DNA of 64,000 nucleotides, from contig NZ_CP032627.1 of assembly GCF_003627095.1 (NCBI RefSeq), forward strand, positions 2,046,001 to 2,110,000. Direction: 5' to 3'. The notes below the pieces were generated by a model. It saw only the letters and a program-made list of their open reading frames with translations, did not search any database and was not told the DNA's origin. Below, one piece after another: positions 23,745 through 32,864 of the stretch (its first letter is position 1; every line of letters begins with the position of its first letter). This stretch comes from Lactococcus allomyrinae (GTDB lineage: Bacteria > Bacillota > Bacilli > Lactobacillales > Streptococcaceae). Position numbers and translations under genes: made by a program.

Positions 23745-24456
23745 TTGCTAAGTCTTTTTTCTCCATCATCAACAAAGTTCGACGCACTGTTTCTGCCTGT
23801 GCATCAATAATATTGAATTCTGAGTCAAGTTGATATTCTTCGTACAAAACAGAGAGCTCTGTGCAGCCTAAAATCATCACTTCACAGTTCATTTTTTTCT
23901 TCACATCACTTAAAATTTCGTGGTAAAGCTCAAAATTCAAATTTTTATTTTCTTTAACCTCTTGATAAATCAATCGATTAACCTTTTCTTGTAATTCCTC
24001 ATCTGGAATGACAGCCTCATAACCCTGAGCTTCTAATTCCTCACGATAAACACCCGTCAAAATAGTTCCCTCAGTCGCCAACACAGCAATACGCTTACTG
24101 TCAGCAAATTGCTCTCTGATTCGTTCCACTGCTATACGAGGCATATGCAAGATTGGAATTCGTGTTGCGTTTTGTAGCTCCTCAAAATAATAATGAGCAG
24201 TATTACAAGGGATAACAAAAAACTTCGGATTCAACACACTTTGAATTTTGATATCCTCAATCAGTTTTTCTTCTGGATTTTCTAAAGAAGAATCCTTTAT
24301 ATAAGCAGTACGGTCGGGAATCGTTGCATGATTAACTACGATATAATCCAGAAAATCTTGGTCTCGATGAGCATCTGTCCGACGATTCAACGTATGAATG
24401 AAACTCTCTGTTGCCAGTGTCCCCATTCCTCCCAAAATTGTAAAGAAATTTTCCAT
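23737..24456 (-). CDS. racD: Aspartate racemase
   Basis: A 239-residue Asp/Glu racemase-family enzyme that makes D-aspartate. It has the N-terminal ILGGMGTLAT motif, the first catalytic Cys in VIPCNTAHYY near residue 84, and the second in MILGCTELSVLY near 198. Lactococci use D-Asp for the one-residue peptidoglycan crossbridge. In L. lactis racD lies next to the D-Asp ligase gene, as here. AGGAGGGG precedes the start. Confidence 0.92.
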   Translation of the reverse strand: MENFFTILGGMGTLATESFIHTLNRRTDAHRDQDFLDYIVVNHATIPDRTAYIKDSSLENPEEKLIEDIKIQSVLNPKFFVIPCNTAHYYFEELQNATRIPILHMPRIAVERIREQFADSKRIAVLATEGTILTGVYREELEAQGYEAVIPDEELQEKVNRLIYQEVKENKNLNFELYHEILSDVKKKMNCEVMILGCTELSVLYEEYQLDSEFNIIDAQAETVRRTLLMMEKKDLANE

Positions 24457-24504
24457 ATCCCCTCCTGTCTTTATCCTACTATTCGTAGTTTTCTCTTCAT
24501 TTTA

Positions 24505-25734
24505 TCAGCGATTATTAAAATATTCCTTAAACGTACCAGTATAACGATAAAAAGCATATTTCATCAGCAAATAACGCTTAGGCGAATTATCTTTTGCATA
24601 AAATAAAGTTGTACCATAGTTTTTAGATTTAATAAACTGGCGAATTTCCGCTTTAAAGCTTGAATTAACATATGTCAACAATACTTTCTTAGGAACACCT
24701 AACCATAACTTGGTTCCTTTACCATAAACTGTCTCAGCAAAAGGCTCATTAAAAATTCGATCTGCGACCAGATAACGGGTCAGGTTGTAACCATTCAAAG
24801 TCACGTAGAAAGAACTACGTCCTTGACGCAAATTGATTTCAAATAGTTTATACTCTCCATCACGAGGATCATATTTCATATCAAAATTCGCAAAGCCAGT
24901 ATATTCAATTTTTTCAAGAAAATCTTGAATTTGCTGGTATACTTTTTCATTATAATCAGGCAATATGGCAACATAATTCCCGATTGCTTTCGGACTGGGG
25001 TCCTCAAGCAGAGGATGCCCCAGACACATCATGCGAACCTTGTGATTTTTATCCACATAAGCATTCAATACGCGCATATTCTCATCTGTCCCTGGGATAA
25101 AATCTTGAATAATCATCTCATCTGGATAGCCTGCTTCATAGCAGCGATGGAGCATTAACTTCATCTCATCAGGAGATGCAATCGTAAAAGCTTTCTTTTG
25201 TCCTTCAAAATGAACTTCTAAATAAGAAATCGAATTTCCAGGTTTCAAAATCATTGGATATGGAAAAGATAAACCATTTACAAGAGAGTCAATCTCTGTT
25301 TCTGGAGTGACTAAAACAGTCTTTGGGTAAGGAAGCTGGTATTCTTCACAAATATTATAAAAATCTGGCTTATTTTCCAACTTTTGATAAAGCGAATAAT
25401 CAATATAAGGCACTTCAAAAAACTCTGAAAGCTCCGCCTTATACTTAGAAGCCATCAAAGCATAACCATCGCCACAAGCCACAAGTAGATACTTCTTCTT
25501 ATCGTTAGCATGATTTTCCTTAAATTCTCTCAAAGTTTTAATGAAAACTTCTTCTTGGTCAAAATGAGGATGGCATTGTACTTCCACAATTTTTGAGTAT
25601 TTTGTTGGTGCTAACTGAGACGCACTCAGAGCAATCGAAGTAATACCAAACTCTTCATGAAACGAACGCGCCATTCCATAGACATTAATATCAGACCCTA
25701 ATAAAATCGGTTGAAATTCAATATTTTGAGACAC
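24505..25734 (-). CDS. aslA: D-aspartate ligase of the peptidoglycan crossbridge
   Basis: A 409-residue ATP-grasp enzyme. Features: FPYPMILKPGNSISYLEV (ATP-grasp, near 155), IIQDFIPGTDENMRVLNAY near 215, and the metal-binding FEINLRQGRSS near 300. It matches the lactococcal/enterococcal D-Asp ligase (AslA/Aslfm type), which joins beta-linked D-Asp to the lysine of UDP-MurNAc-pentapeptide. Its neighbours racD and asnH make its substrate and amidate its product. The C-terminal basic region suits membrane association. Confidence 0.9.
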   Translation of the reverse strand: MSQNIEFQPILLGSDINVYGMARSFHEEFGITSIALSASQLAPTKYSKIVEVQCHPHFDQEEVFIKTLREFKENHANDKKKYLLVACGDGYALMASKYKAELSEFFEVPYIDYSLYQKLENKPDFYNICEEYQLPYPKTVLVTPETEIDSLVNGLSFPYPMILKPGNSISYLEVHFEGQKKAFTIASPDEMKLMLHRCYEAGYPDEMIIQDFIPGTDENMRVLNAYVDKNHKVRMMCLGHPLLEDPSPKAIGNYVAILPDYNEKVYQQIQDFLEKIEYTGFANFDMKYDPRDGEYKLFEINLRQGRSSFYVTLNGYNLTRYLVADRIFNEPFAETVYGKGTKLWLGVPKKVLLTYVNSSFKAEIRQFIKSKNYGTTLFYAKDNSPKRYLLMKYAFYRYTGTFKEYFNNR

Positions 25735-25745
25735 AAAAAACTCCT

Positions 25746-27623
25746 CTAAACAGCGGCAACAGCTGGTTTTTCGCCATTGTGAATAAAGTAAACATCATAC
25801 CAAGTCAAGAAAGTATAAATTGTCCAAAGCTTACGACGGGTATCATTTTTTCCTGCAAAGTTATCTTCCAGCATTGCTATTATTTTCTCTTGTTCAAAGA
25901 ACTCTGAAACAAAGCTCTGCTCAAAGAGATGATGAACAATCTTATAATATTTCTCTTCTCTCAGCCAATCTTTGATTGGTACTGGGAAACCTAATTTTTT
26001 ACGATTTGACCATTCTTCTGGCAAATGACGGCGCGCTGCCTGCCTGAAGGCATATTTTGTATTATGTTCATTAAGCAAGTATTTTGATGGGATTTGCTCT
26101 GCGGTGTGCATAAGCTCAATATCTAAGAGTGGCACTCGAAGCTCCAAAGAATGTGCCATTGACATTTTATCTGCTTTCAGTAAGATATCACCAGGCATCC
26201 ATTGATGCATATCAAGATATTGCATTTTACGTAATTCTGAACCTTCTTGAGCTTTCTTATAGGTCTTTCCAACAATTTCTTTCACACTTGGTGCTGTTTG
26301 AAATTCTTGTTTTAAGAGCGTTATGGACTCTTCTTCTTCAAAAACTTTAGCTTGTCCAATGAAAAAGTCTTCAGCTGGGGCTAATGATTCATAAAGATGT
26401 TTTTGACCTTTAAAATGCTTGTTTTGAATCCCTCGAGCAATTGAAAAGCGTAAACCTTTAGGCAATTTTTTTAGCCCTTCTGCAACAACACGAACCGCAC
26501 GAGAATTTGTACTAAAACCATAAGATTCATAGCCCGCAAAAAGCTCATCTGCACCTTCACCACTCATGACCACGCGCACATCACGCGCTGCAAGTTCGGC
26601 AAGGAAAAATAAAGGCACGCAAGATGGGTTTGAGTCTGGTTCATCCAAATAATATTGAATTTGTGAGAAATATTGAAAAGCTTCATCTCCATGAATTTCC
26701 CGCGAAGTATTATTTAAGCCAATCATATCTGTCAGCTGTTTTGCTTGCTTAGATTCATTAAATGTCCCTTGACCAAATCCGATAGAATAAGTATGTTCTG
26801 GTCGAAGCGTTGATGCCACATAACTAGAGTCTACACCAGATGAAACGAAAGCTCCGACTTCAACATCCGCAAATTTATGTGCGTCAACAGACTCTAAAAC
26901 AGTCTTATCAATCAAATCAACAGACTCTTCCAGCGACATATTTTTTTCGTTCACTTTCATATCCCAATAAGGTTTGATGTCAAGTTGACCGTCTTTATAA
27001 GTAAAATAATGTCCCTCTTTGATACGGAACACTCCTTTAAAGAATGTTTCATCAAGTGCCGAATACTGGAAAGTCATATATGGTTTCAACGCTTCTTTGT
27101 TTAATTCTTTTTTGAAATTTGGGTGTTTTAAAAAACTCTTAATCTCTGAACCATACATGAATGTACCATTCATTTGAGCGTAATAAAGTGGTTTGATACC
27201 AAAATGGTCACGAGCACCAAATAACTCTTGTTTTTCTCTATCCCAGATAACAAAGGCAAACATTCCTCGAATTTTTTGGAGAAGTTCCACACCATATTCT
27301 TCATAACCATGCAACAAGACCTCTGTATCAGCATGAGTAGTGAAATCATGACCTTTTGCAATCAAGTCTTCTCTTAACTCACGAAAGTTATAAATCTCTC
27401 CATTGAACGTGATTAACTTTGATTTATCCTCATTGTATATGGGTTGGTCTCCGCCTTCAAGGTCGATGATACTCAAACGTCTAAAACCGATAGCAGCTCT
27501 ATCGTCAATAAATTCACCCGAACTACTTGGTCCGCGGTGAACAATCGTATCCATCATTTCTTTTAGTGTCTTTGTTTTATCATCTTGATTCAAGTTATCG
27601 ACAAAGCCGACAATTCCACACAT
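25746..27623 (-). CDS. asnH: Asparagine-synthase-type amidotransferase for crossbridge D-Asp
   Basis: A 625-residue class II glutamine amidotransferase fused to an asparagine-synthase domain. Cys2 is the N-terminal nucleophile (MCGIVGF). The GATase domain spans about 1-210; the synthetase domain has the PP-loop SSGVDSSYVAS near 257 and the SGEGADELFAGY motif near 345. In L. lactis AsnH amidates the crossbridge D-Asp to D-Asn, which raises lysozyme and nisin resistance. The position directly upstream of aslA-racD supports that role over plain asparagine synthesis. Confidence 0.9.
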   Translation of the reverse strand: MCGIVGFVDNLNQDDKTKTLKEMMDTIVHRGPSSSGEFIDDRAAIGFRRLSIIDLEGGDQPIYNEDKSKLITFNGEIYNFRELREDLIAKGHDFTTHADTEVLLHGYEEYGVELLQKIRGMFAFVIWDREKQELFGARDHFGIKPLYYAQMNGTFMYGSEIKSFLKHPNFKKELNKEALKPYMTFQYSALDETFFKGVFRIKEGHYFTYKDGQLDIKPYWDMKVNEKNMSLEESVDLIDKTVLESVDAHKFADVEVGAFVSSGVDSSYVASTLRPEHTYSIGFGQGTFNESKQAKQLTDMIGLNNTSREIHGDEAFQYFSQIQYYLDEPDSNPSCVPLFFLAELAARDVRVVMSGEGADELFAGYESYGFSTNSRAVRVVAEGLKKLPKGLRFSIARGIQNKHFKGQKHLYESLAPAEDFFIGQAKVFEEEESITLLKQEFQTAPSVKEIVGKTYKKAQEGSELRKMQYLDMHQWMPGDILLKADKMSMAHSLELRVPLLDIELMHTAEQIPSKYLLNEHNTKYAFRQAARRHLPEEWSNRKKLGFPVPIKDWLREEKYYKIVHHLFEQSFVSEFFEQEKIIAMLEDNFAGKNDTRRKLWTIYTFLTWYDVYFIHNGEKPAVAAV

Positions 27624-27655
27624 TTCTATCTATCCCCTATCATTTTTCTTGTTTT

Positions 27656-27664
27656 ATTATACCA
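27656..27664 (-). promoter_or_regulatory. Extended -10 promoter of asnH-aslA-racD
   Basis: TGGTATAAT on the minus strand (extended -10), 32 bases before the asnH start. No good -35 is seen. Confidence 0.55.
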
Positions 27665-27671
27665 TAATAAT

Positions 27672-27727
27672 AAAAAATGATTTGACAGAAGGAAAATAAT
27701 TTCCCTCCACCAAATCACTGATTTTTT
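27672..27727 (-). terminator. usp45 terminator
   Basis: On the minus strand GTGATTTGGTGGAGGGAAA pairs imperfectly with TTTCCTTCTGTCAAATCAT, followed by TTTTTT, just past the usp45 stop. Confidence 0.7.
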
Positions 27728-27747
27728 TATTCTTTAAGGTTATTAGA

Positions 27748-28989
27748 CTAGTTTGGCATCAAGAATGTCAGACCTGCAGTTGGGATATTTTCGCGAGTAT
27801 GTCCCCACCAACCGCTACCATATCCACCCTCAATAACGTTAATTGTACCGTTAGAGTTTACTTTAGTAACAATGGCTACGTGACCATACGGTGAACCAGA
27901 ATAACCAACAAAAGCTGTTGTATATCCTGAAACAATTACACCAGGTGCCGCAGAAACTACATGAAGAATTCCTTGAGCGGGACCGTTAGTAGCCCATTGT
28001 CCACCATTTCCTGGGCTGATATTTCTGATGTAGATACCCTGAGCTGCAAAATATTGCCACACGTAGTCTGTACATCCACCACCAGCGTAAGGATTAGCAA
28101 TCGGGGTGTTATTTCCTCCCGGTCCTGGATTTGGACTAGGTGTTGGTGTAGGTGTTGGTGTAGGTGTTTTTGAGCCACCATCATTATTCGAGGTGTTTGT
28201 ACTGTTGCCTGAAGCCGTATTATCTACCGCTTGAGTTGATTTAGCTTGTGCCTCTTGGCTTGCTTTTTGTTGTGCTTCATATGCTGCTTGTTTTGAAGCA
28301 GCTTCTTGTGCAGCTTTTTCAGCCACAGCCTTTTCAGCTAACAAAGAGTTCTTCTTACCTTGTGCCGTTGCGATTGTTGCTTGATAATTTAATGTAGCAA
28401 CTTTAAGCTCAGCCTGTTGTGATGTCAACTCTTGAGCTTGAGAATCCAAATCTTGTGAAAGACTAACAAATTTATTATAATTTTTCTTTACAGACTCTGA
28501 TTTTTCATCCAAAGCCTTTTTATCTTGCACTTGCTGCTCTAACATTTGCTTATTAGCAGATGATACAGTAGCCATTGCTGTAATTTTTTGAACAGCATCT
28601 GTCAACGATTTTGAGTTCACGATAGCATCTAAATAGTTTGTCGCCGAATTATTGACCTGTGCACTACGTGCTTGAGCTTCCAAAGTATTTGTACGATCTG
28701 CAATATTTTGGCTTAAAGTAGCAATCTGCTTGTTCAATGATTCTGCTTGTGATTTGATTGCATTGATTTGCTTTTGTGTATTGCTTTGCTTTTGTTGTAT
28801 GCTATCAACTTTAGCTTGCAAACTATCAACTTGTGCTTGTGCTTGTGCTTTCGCTGATTGGGCACTTGCAATTGTTGCATCCTGTTTTTGAATGTCTGAG
28901 TTAGTATCAGCGTAAACACCTGATACGGGTGCTGCAGTAGAAAGTACTACTGTAGACAATAAAATAGCTGAGATAATCCTTTTTTTCAT
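27748..28989 (-). CDS. usp45: Usp45-like secreted CHAP-domain hydrolase
   Basis: A 413-residue secreted protein. The signal peptide (about 1-27, ending VYADTNSD) and the coiled coil (about 30-240) match Usp45, the major secreted protein of L. lactis, nearly word for word. A Thr/Pro/Asn-rich linker leads to a C-terminal CHAP domain with GGCTDYVWQYF (nucleophile Cys) and GHVAIVTKV (His). The family (PcsB-like) cleaves peptidoglycan during cell separation. It is shorter than L. lactis Usp45 mainly because the serine-rich linker is reduced. It lies next to mreCD, consistent with a wall-growth cluster. Confidence 0.93.
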   Translation of the reverse strand: MKKRIISAILLSTVVLSTAAPVSGVYADTNSDIQKQDATIASAQSAKAQAQAQVDSLQAKVDSIQQKQSNTQKQINAIKSQAESLNKQIATLSQNIADRTNTLEAQARSAQVNNSATNYLDAIVNSKSLTDAVQKITAMATVSSANKQMLEQQVQDKKALDEKSESVKKNYNKFVSLSQDLDSQAQELTSQQAELKVATLNYQATIATAQGKKNSLLAEKAVAEKAAQEAASKQAAYEAQQKASQEAQAKSTQAVDNTASGNSTNTSNNDGGSKTPTPTPTPTPSPNPGPGGNNTPIANPYAGGGCTDYVWQYFAAQGIYIRNISPGNGGQWATNGPAQGILHVVSAAPGVIVSGYTTAFVGYSGSPYGHVAIVTKVNSNGTINVIEGGYGSGWWGHTRENIPTAGLTFLMPN

Positions 28990-29086
28990 AACTGTTATTT
29001 TTAATTTGTCCTCCCTATGAAGTTCGGTTGAATAAACATATTATACTATTCTTATCACACCTTAATATTTCTTTTTAATTACAAAA

Positions 29087-29620
29087 TCATTTCCCTGTGT
29101 ATCTAAAATGACTTTTCCTTAATCTATAAAAGAGTTCCAAAGGTGCTTGAAGCATCGCCGCTAAAATAATATTGAGCAAAAGTGTAGGCGCTAATTGATA
29201 AACAACAAAGTTAAGAAAATTAAGTTGTGATAAACCAAAAGCCGCTGTAATTACCGCACTAAATACTTCAAATGCTGTGACAATGATAATAATAGTAAAG
29301 AGCCGTGTCCATCGATTAGTAAAGATGACACTTTCTATATTATAAACGAAAAGAGCGATAAGCGGAAATAATAAGGTGGCAATACCATAGACTCCTAAAT
29401 AATAGCTATCATATACCGCTCCTAGAAGTGCTGCTAAAATAATAATATAGCTCGAACGATGTTGCGTAACACTATAAACCAAAAAAATTAGAAAAAGATG
29501 ACTTACAGGGGTCCAAGTCCCACCGCTTAGGCTTGTTAAAACGTGTGTGATTTGTCCATCCAATATTAGAAGTAAAAAGAGTAAGATTGGGGAAAAAAAC
29601 TGAAAAGTAAAGCGACTCAC
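29087..29620 (-). CDS. mreD: Rod shape-determining protein MreD
   Basis: A 177-residue membrane protein with about five helices. It directly follows mreC on the same strand with no gap (29621/29620), the usual mreC-mreD order. MreD, with MreC, directs peripheral wall synthesis in ovococci. Identification rests on size, topology and position; the LLLLILDGQITHVLTSL opening is family-like. Confidence 0.85.
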   Translation of the reverse strand: MSRFTFQFFSPILLFLLLILDGQITHVLTSLSGGTWTPVSHLFLIFLVYSVTQHRSSYIIILAALLGAVYDSYYLGVYGIATLLFPLIALFVYNIESVIFTNRWTRLFTIIIIVTAFEVFSAVITAAFGLSQLNFLNFVVYQLAPTLLLNIILAAMLQAPLELFYRLRKSHFRYTGK

Positions 29621-30477
29621 TTAATTTCCCCCAATCATACGTTGAATAACAAAAACAAATCGGATATCATAAAGATTGCTCGCTGGTTTAACATAAATTT
29701 GACGATTCAATCCTTGATTGTCATCTTTTTCTCCTAAAACCGTCCCAATGAGAAGGTCACGCGGGCTATCACCTCCGAGTCCACTCGTAAAGACTTGTGT
29801 ACCTTTAGAAATTTTGTCTTGTGTAGTTAATTGAGTAATGATATAAGCATTTTGTTGGCTATCATATCCTGTTAACAAACCATAAGTCGTTTCTTCTGCA
29901 TTTCCTAGCCGCACTGGAATTTTATTTTCAATTCCTTTTGAAGAACTTAGAAGTGAAACTTTGGCTGTATTTTTATTGACTTGGATAACACGACCAATAA
30001 CCCCACCGTTTGCCATAACAATCATATCTGTTTTAAGACCATCTTTACTCCCCTATCAATGACAAGTGTATCATTCCATGATGTAGGGTCACGGGTGATA
30101 ACGTTGGCTGATACAGTTTGATAGTCGGTCAGTGTTTCTTGAAGTTTCAGAGCATTTTTAAGCTCTTTATTTTCAGATTCAAGACCATTTAGTTTATTGG
30201 CATCATCTTTTGACTTGGCAAGTTGAGTTTTTAAGCTTTCATTTTGCTGATAGGTATCCATCAGATTTGAAAATTCATTGACTTTATCTTGGACAAAATG
30301 CACAGGAGATGCAAGCACACGGTCAACAAACCCTGTTCCATCATTTATTGTTTGTGTCATTGCTGACGGTTTTTGATTAGATTTAAAATTTTTTGCTGAA
30401 ATTACAATCGCTGACATCGCTGCGATAATAATAATCAGCGCGATAATAACCATTTTACTTAAGTTAAATTTTTTCAA
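29621..30477 (-). CDS. mreC: Rod shape-determining protein MreC, frameshifted
   Basis: Two adjacent frames cover one protein. The 30477-30022 part has the N-terminal anchor (about 9-27), the coiled coil (about 70-110) and the first barrel strands up to WNDTLVIDRG. The 30025-29621 part continues from DMIVMANGGVIGRV to the end. Adding one base to the GGGG run at 30050-30053 gives VIDRGSKDGLKTDMIVMA and a 285-residue MreC of normal length. MreC organises peripheral peptidoglycan synthesis and is important in ovococci, so an assembly error is more likely than a real mutation. Confidence 0.85.
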
Positions 30478-30695
30478 TGTTCTAGATTCCCTTCAGTAAG
30501 TTGTCCTTACTCGTACCTTATTTTATCAAAATTGTCAGATTTTTGATAGAATAGTGATAAGAATTTTTTGTAAGCGTTTTTTGCTTGTAATACAGATTAT
30601 TGTAAGCTTTTTAATAGTCTTATTATCAACTTATAATTATAATTACTACGCATGGAATAATGGGTTGCAAAAATATAGCTTTTTTGGAGGTTTTT

Positions 30696-31142
30696 ATGAT
30701 GAGTAAAATTCCTATTTTTGGAGAAAAAATTGATGGAAAAGATTATCAAAATCGGTACGGAGTCTATGGAATTGTTACGCGCGATTCTGGAGAAATTTGT
30801 TTAGTTCAAGCGCCTAATGGTGCTTTCATCCTTCCTGGTGGTGAGATTGAAGCGGGTGAAAATCATGAGAAAGCTTTGCAAAGAGAACTCGTTGAAGAAC
30901 TTGGAGCTTCTGCAAAAATTGGTGCTTTCTTAGGACAAGCGGACGAATATTTTTATAGTTCACATCGTAATAAATACTTTTATAATCCAGCTTATATTTA
31001 TGAGACTAAATCCGTCAGTTTTGATGCTGCTCCTCTAGAAGACTTTAATGGTATTTTTTGGTTTAGTCCTGAAATAGCAATCACTAAACTTAAACGTGGT
31101 TCTCATCAATGGGGTGTCCGTGAGTGGTTAAAGAAAAAATGA
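30696..31142 (+). CDS. NUDIX hydrolase
   Basis: A 148-residue NUDIX-family pyrophosphohydrolase. The NUDIX box GGEIEAGENHEKALQREL...EELG fits GX5EX7REUXEEXGU with all catalytic glutamates, near residues 49-71. The start at 30696 follows a strong TTGGAGG; the longer frame to 30660 lacks one. Substrate (nucleotide sugar, oxidised nucleotide or other) is not evident. It converges on rpiA with a shared terminator. Confidence 0.88.
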   Translation: MMSKIPIFGEKIDGKDYQNRYGVYGIVTRDSGEICLVQAPNGAFILPGGEIEAGENHEKALQRELVEELGASAKIGAFLGQADEYFYSSHRNKYFYNPAYIYETKSVSFDAAPLEDFNGIFWFSPEIAITKLKRGSHQWGVREWLKKK

Positions 31143-31190
31143 TAAAAACTGTCAGTACCCCAAATTTATGAGGCATTGACAGTTTTTATC
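31141..31190. terminator. Bidirectional terminator between NUDIX gene and rpiA
   Basis: GATAAAAACTGTCA (31141-31154) pairs with TGACAGTTTTTATC (31177-31190), 14 bp. Another TGTCAGTACTGACA palindrome follows at 31203-31216. Confidence 0.75.
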
Positions 31191-31227
31191 TGCTCACAAA
31201 CTTACTGTTCTGTCAGTACTGACAGAT

Positions 31228-31902
31228 TTATTTTTCAATGATTTTCACACCATCATGATCTGCTACAATAACTTTTTTAACCATGTTATTAAATAGACCA
31301 TGTTCTACGACCCCCACTGTCAAATCCAACTCTTGAGCAAGTTGTTCAGGATGTTTAATTTCGCTGATGTGTAAGTCAATGAGATAATGATGCATATCCG
31401 TAATTAATTTATTTCCTTTGTCATCTTCCCTCCATGTTGGAGCATAGCCTGCCGTTGTGAATTTACGAAATATTTGTTCAGCACCATATGGGATAACCTC
31501 AACAGGAACTTTGAATGACCCTAGGTTTTCGGAGAGTTTTGACTCATCAACAATCCAAATATAGTCATGTGAGTAAGTGGCTACGATTTTTTCCATAAGT
31601 AATGCTGCACCGCCACCTTTAATTCCATTTAGTTTTGAATCAATCTCATCAGCCCCATCAACAGTCAAGTCAACAAAATCTACTTCATCAATAGATTTTA
31701 GTGGAATACCCAGCTTTGAGGCTTGCTCACTTGTTACGCTAGATGTTGTCACACCTATAATGTTTAGACCCTCATCGTGAATACGACGTCCTAACTCCTC
31801 TACAAAAAATGCTGCCGTTGAACCTGTCCCCAATCCCACAATCATGCCATCTTTGACAAACTCTGCGGCTTTTATTCCAACTTGTTTTTTTAGATTTTCC
31901 AT
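31228..31902 (-). CDS. rpiA: Ribose-5-phosphate isomerase A
   Basis: A 224-residue enzyme interconverting ribose 5-phosphate and ribulose 5-phosphate. Family motifs: GLGTGSTA near residue 23 (phosphate binding), DGADEID near 81 (with the catalytic Asp), and [11 protein letters not shown] near 94. Length is normal. The 31903-32130 gap to the next gene contains a repeated phrase TTATACCAAGATGT at 31941 and 32061 and a terminator, but no gene. Confidence 0.95.
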   Translation of the reverse strand: MENLKKQVGIKAAEFVKDGMIVGLGTGSTAAFFVEELGRRIHDEGLNIIGVTTSSVTSEQASKLGIPLKSIDEVDFVDLTVDGADEIDSKLNGIKGGGAALLMEKIVATYSHDYIWIVDESKLSENLGSFKVPVEVIPYGAEQIFRKFTTAGYAPTWREDDKGNKLITDMHHYLIDLHISEIKHPEQLAQELDLTVGVVEHGLFNNMVKKVIVADHDGVKIIEK

Positions 31903-32098
31903 TTTTATTCCTTAACTGTCTTCTGTCTATGTGTCCTCAATTATACCAAGATGTGAGTATGATTTGCAAGAAATGATGAAAAATAGGAAATTTCTGAAAT
32001 AAACGACGTTTCTTGGAAAGACTTATCTTTTTTCACTCATTTCTAATCTTTCAAACTCAGTTATACCAAGATGTAAGCCCGACTGTCCATAGCTAACT

Positions 32099-32126
32099 AA
32101 AAAGACGAGATAGCACTCGTCTTTTT
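32099..32126. terminator. Bidirectional terminator after the Crp/Fnr gene
   Basis: AAAAGACGAG and CTCGTCTTTT pair around ATAGCA with A and T runs at the ends. Confidence 0.8.
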
Positions 32127-32130
32127 ATCA

Positions 32131-32793
32131 TTAGCTGATATAATCCTCTAAATACTGCGGATTATAAACCATAATTTTGTTATCAATGATATCAATTACT
32201 TTTTCCATTTTTAGGTCATGAATGATACGATTGACACTATTTCTTGTTGAAATACCGCAAAATCCTGCAATATCTTCATTAGTGACGGGAAAATCAATTA
32301 AGATTCCTTCTTTTTTCATGATACCAAAGTCTTCAATCAGGCTATTGATGCAAGCACAAACTGCACCTTTTTTACCATTTATTGTCATTTTTTGTAGGAC
32401 ACTAAGGTTCATTGAGAGGCGACGTTTATAAAAATCGTTTACAATCCTAAAAAGACGGAGGTCACTGCGAACCCAATCCCAAAAGTCTGCGCGTGAGACA
32501 CGATAAAAACTCGCTGTGTCAGACTCGACTCGGACATTAAAAACTGCTGAGATTCCTTCTTGTTGCTCTTCTTCAAGGAGTGATACAAAGTCTTGTTCTA
32601 CGACATACGCGATATTAAATTCTCGACCATCACGAAGAATATTGCTGATTTTTGCGACACCTTCTTTCAAGATGTAGATATATTCTGATTCAATTCCTTG
32701 GTACATTACGTAGCTATGCTTTTTACGGGTAACGACAGGAACTTTTTTTTCTTCTAAAAGTTGTATGAGGTTGTCTATATGTTCGTTTGTCAT
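32131..32793 (-). CDS. Crp/Fnr-family transcriptional regulator
   Basis: A 220-residue protein with an N-terminal cyclic-nucleotide-binding-like beta barrel (about 15-115), a long dimer helix (about 120-150) and a winged helix (DFPVTNEDIAGFCGISTRNSVNRIIHDLK, about 170-200). There is no N-terminal cysteine cluster for an iron-sulfur centre; single Cys residues lie near 145 (CACIN) and 184. It lies just downstream of an FNR-like palindrome, suggesting autoregulation. L. lactis has several such proteins (FlpA, FlpB, RcfB); which one this matches cannot be decided here. Confidence 0.82.
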   Translation of the reverse strand: MTNEHIDNLIQLLEEKKVPVVTRKKHSYVMYQGIESEYIYILKEGVAKISNILRDGREFNIAYVVEQDFVSLLEEEQQEGISAVFNVRVESDTASFYRVSRADFWDWVRSDLRLFRIVNDFYKRRLSMNLSVLQKMTINGKKGAVCACINSLIEDFGIMKKEGILIDFPVTNEDIAGFCGISTRNSVNRIIHDLKMEKVIDIIDNKIMVYNPQYLEDYIS

Positions 32794-32821
32794 TTTTTAT
32801 GATTATTTTTTGAAAAATGTT

Positions 32822-32840
32822 ATTGATACAATTTATCAAT
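32822..32840. promoter_or_regulatory. FNR-like palindromic operator
   Basis: ATTGATA, five bases, TATCAAT: a perfect palindrome resembling the Fnr box TTGAT-N4-ATCAA with one extra central base, 29 bases before the start of the Crp/Fnr gene. Confidence 0.55.
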
Positions 32841-32864
32841 AGTTGTTTTAGTGTTGCTTTTTTA

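Noticed and set aside
30569-30582. CcpA catabolite-response-like site TGTAAGCGTTTTTT between mreC and the NUDIX gene
   Set aside because: The last two consensus bases are wrong and the motif is not palindromic enough.
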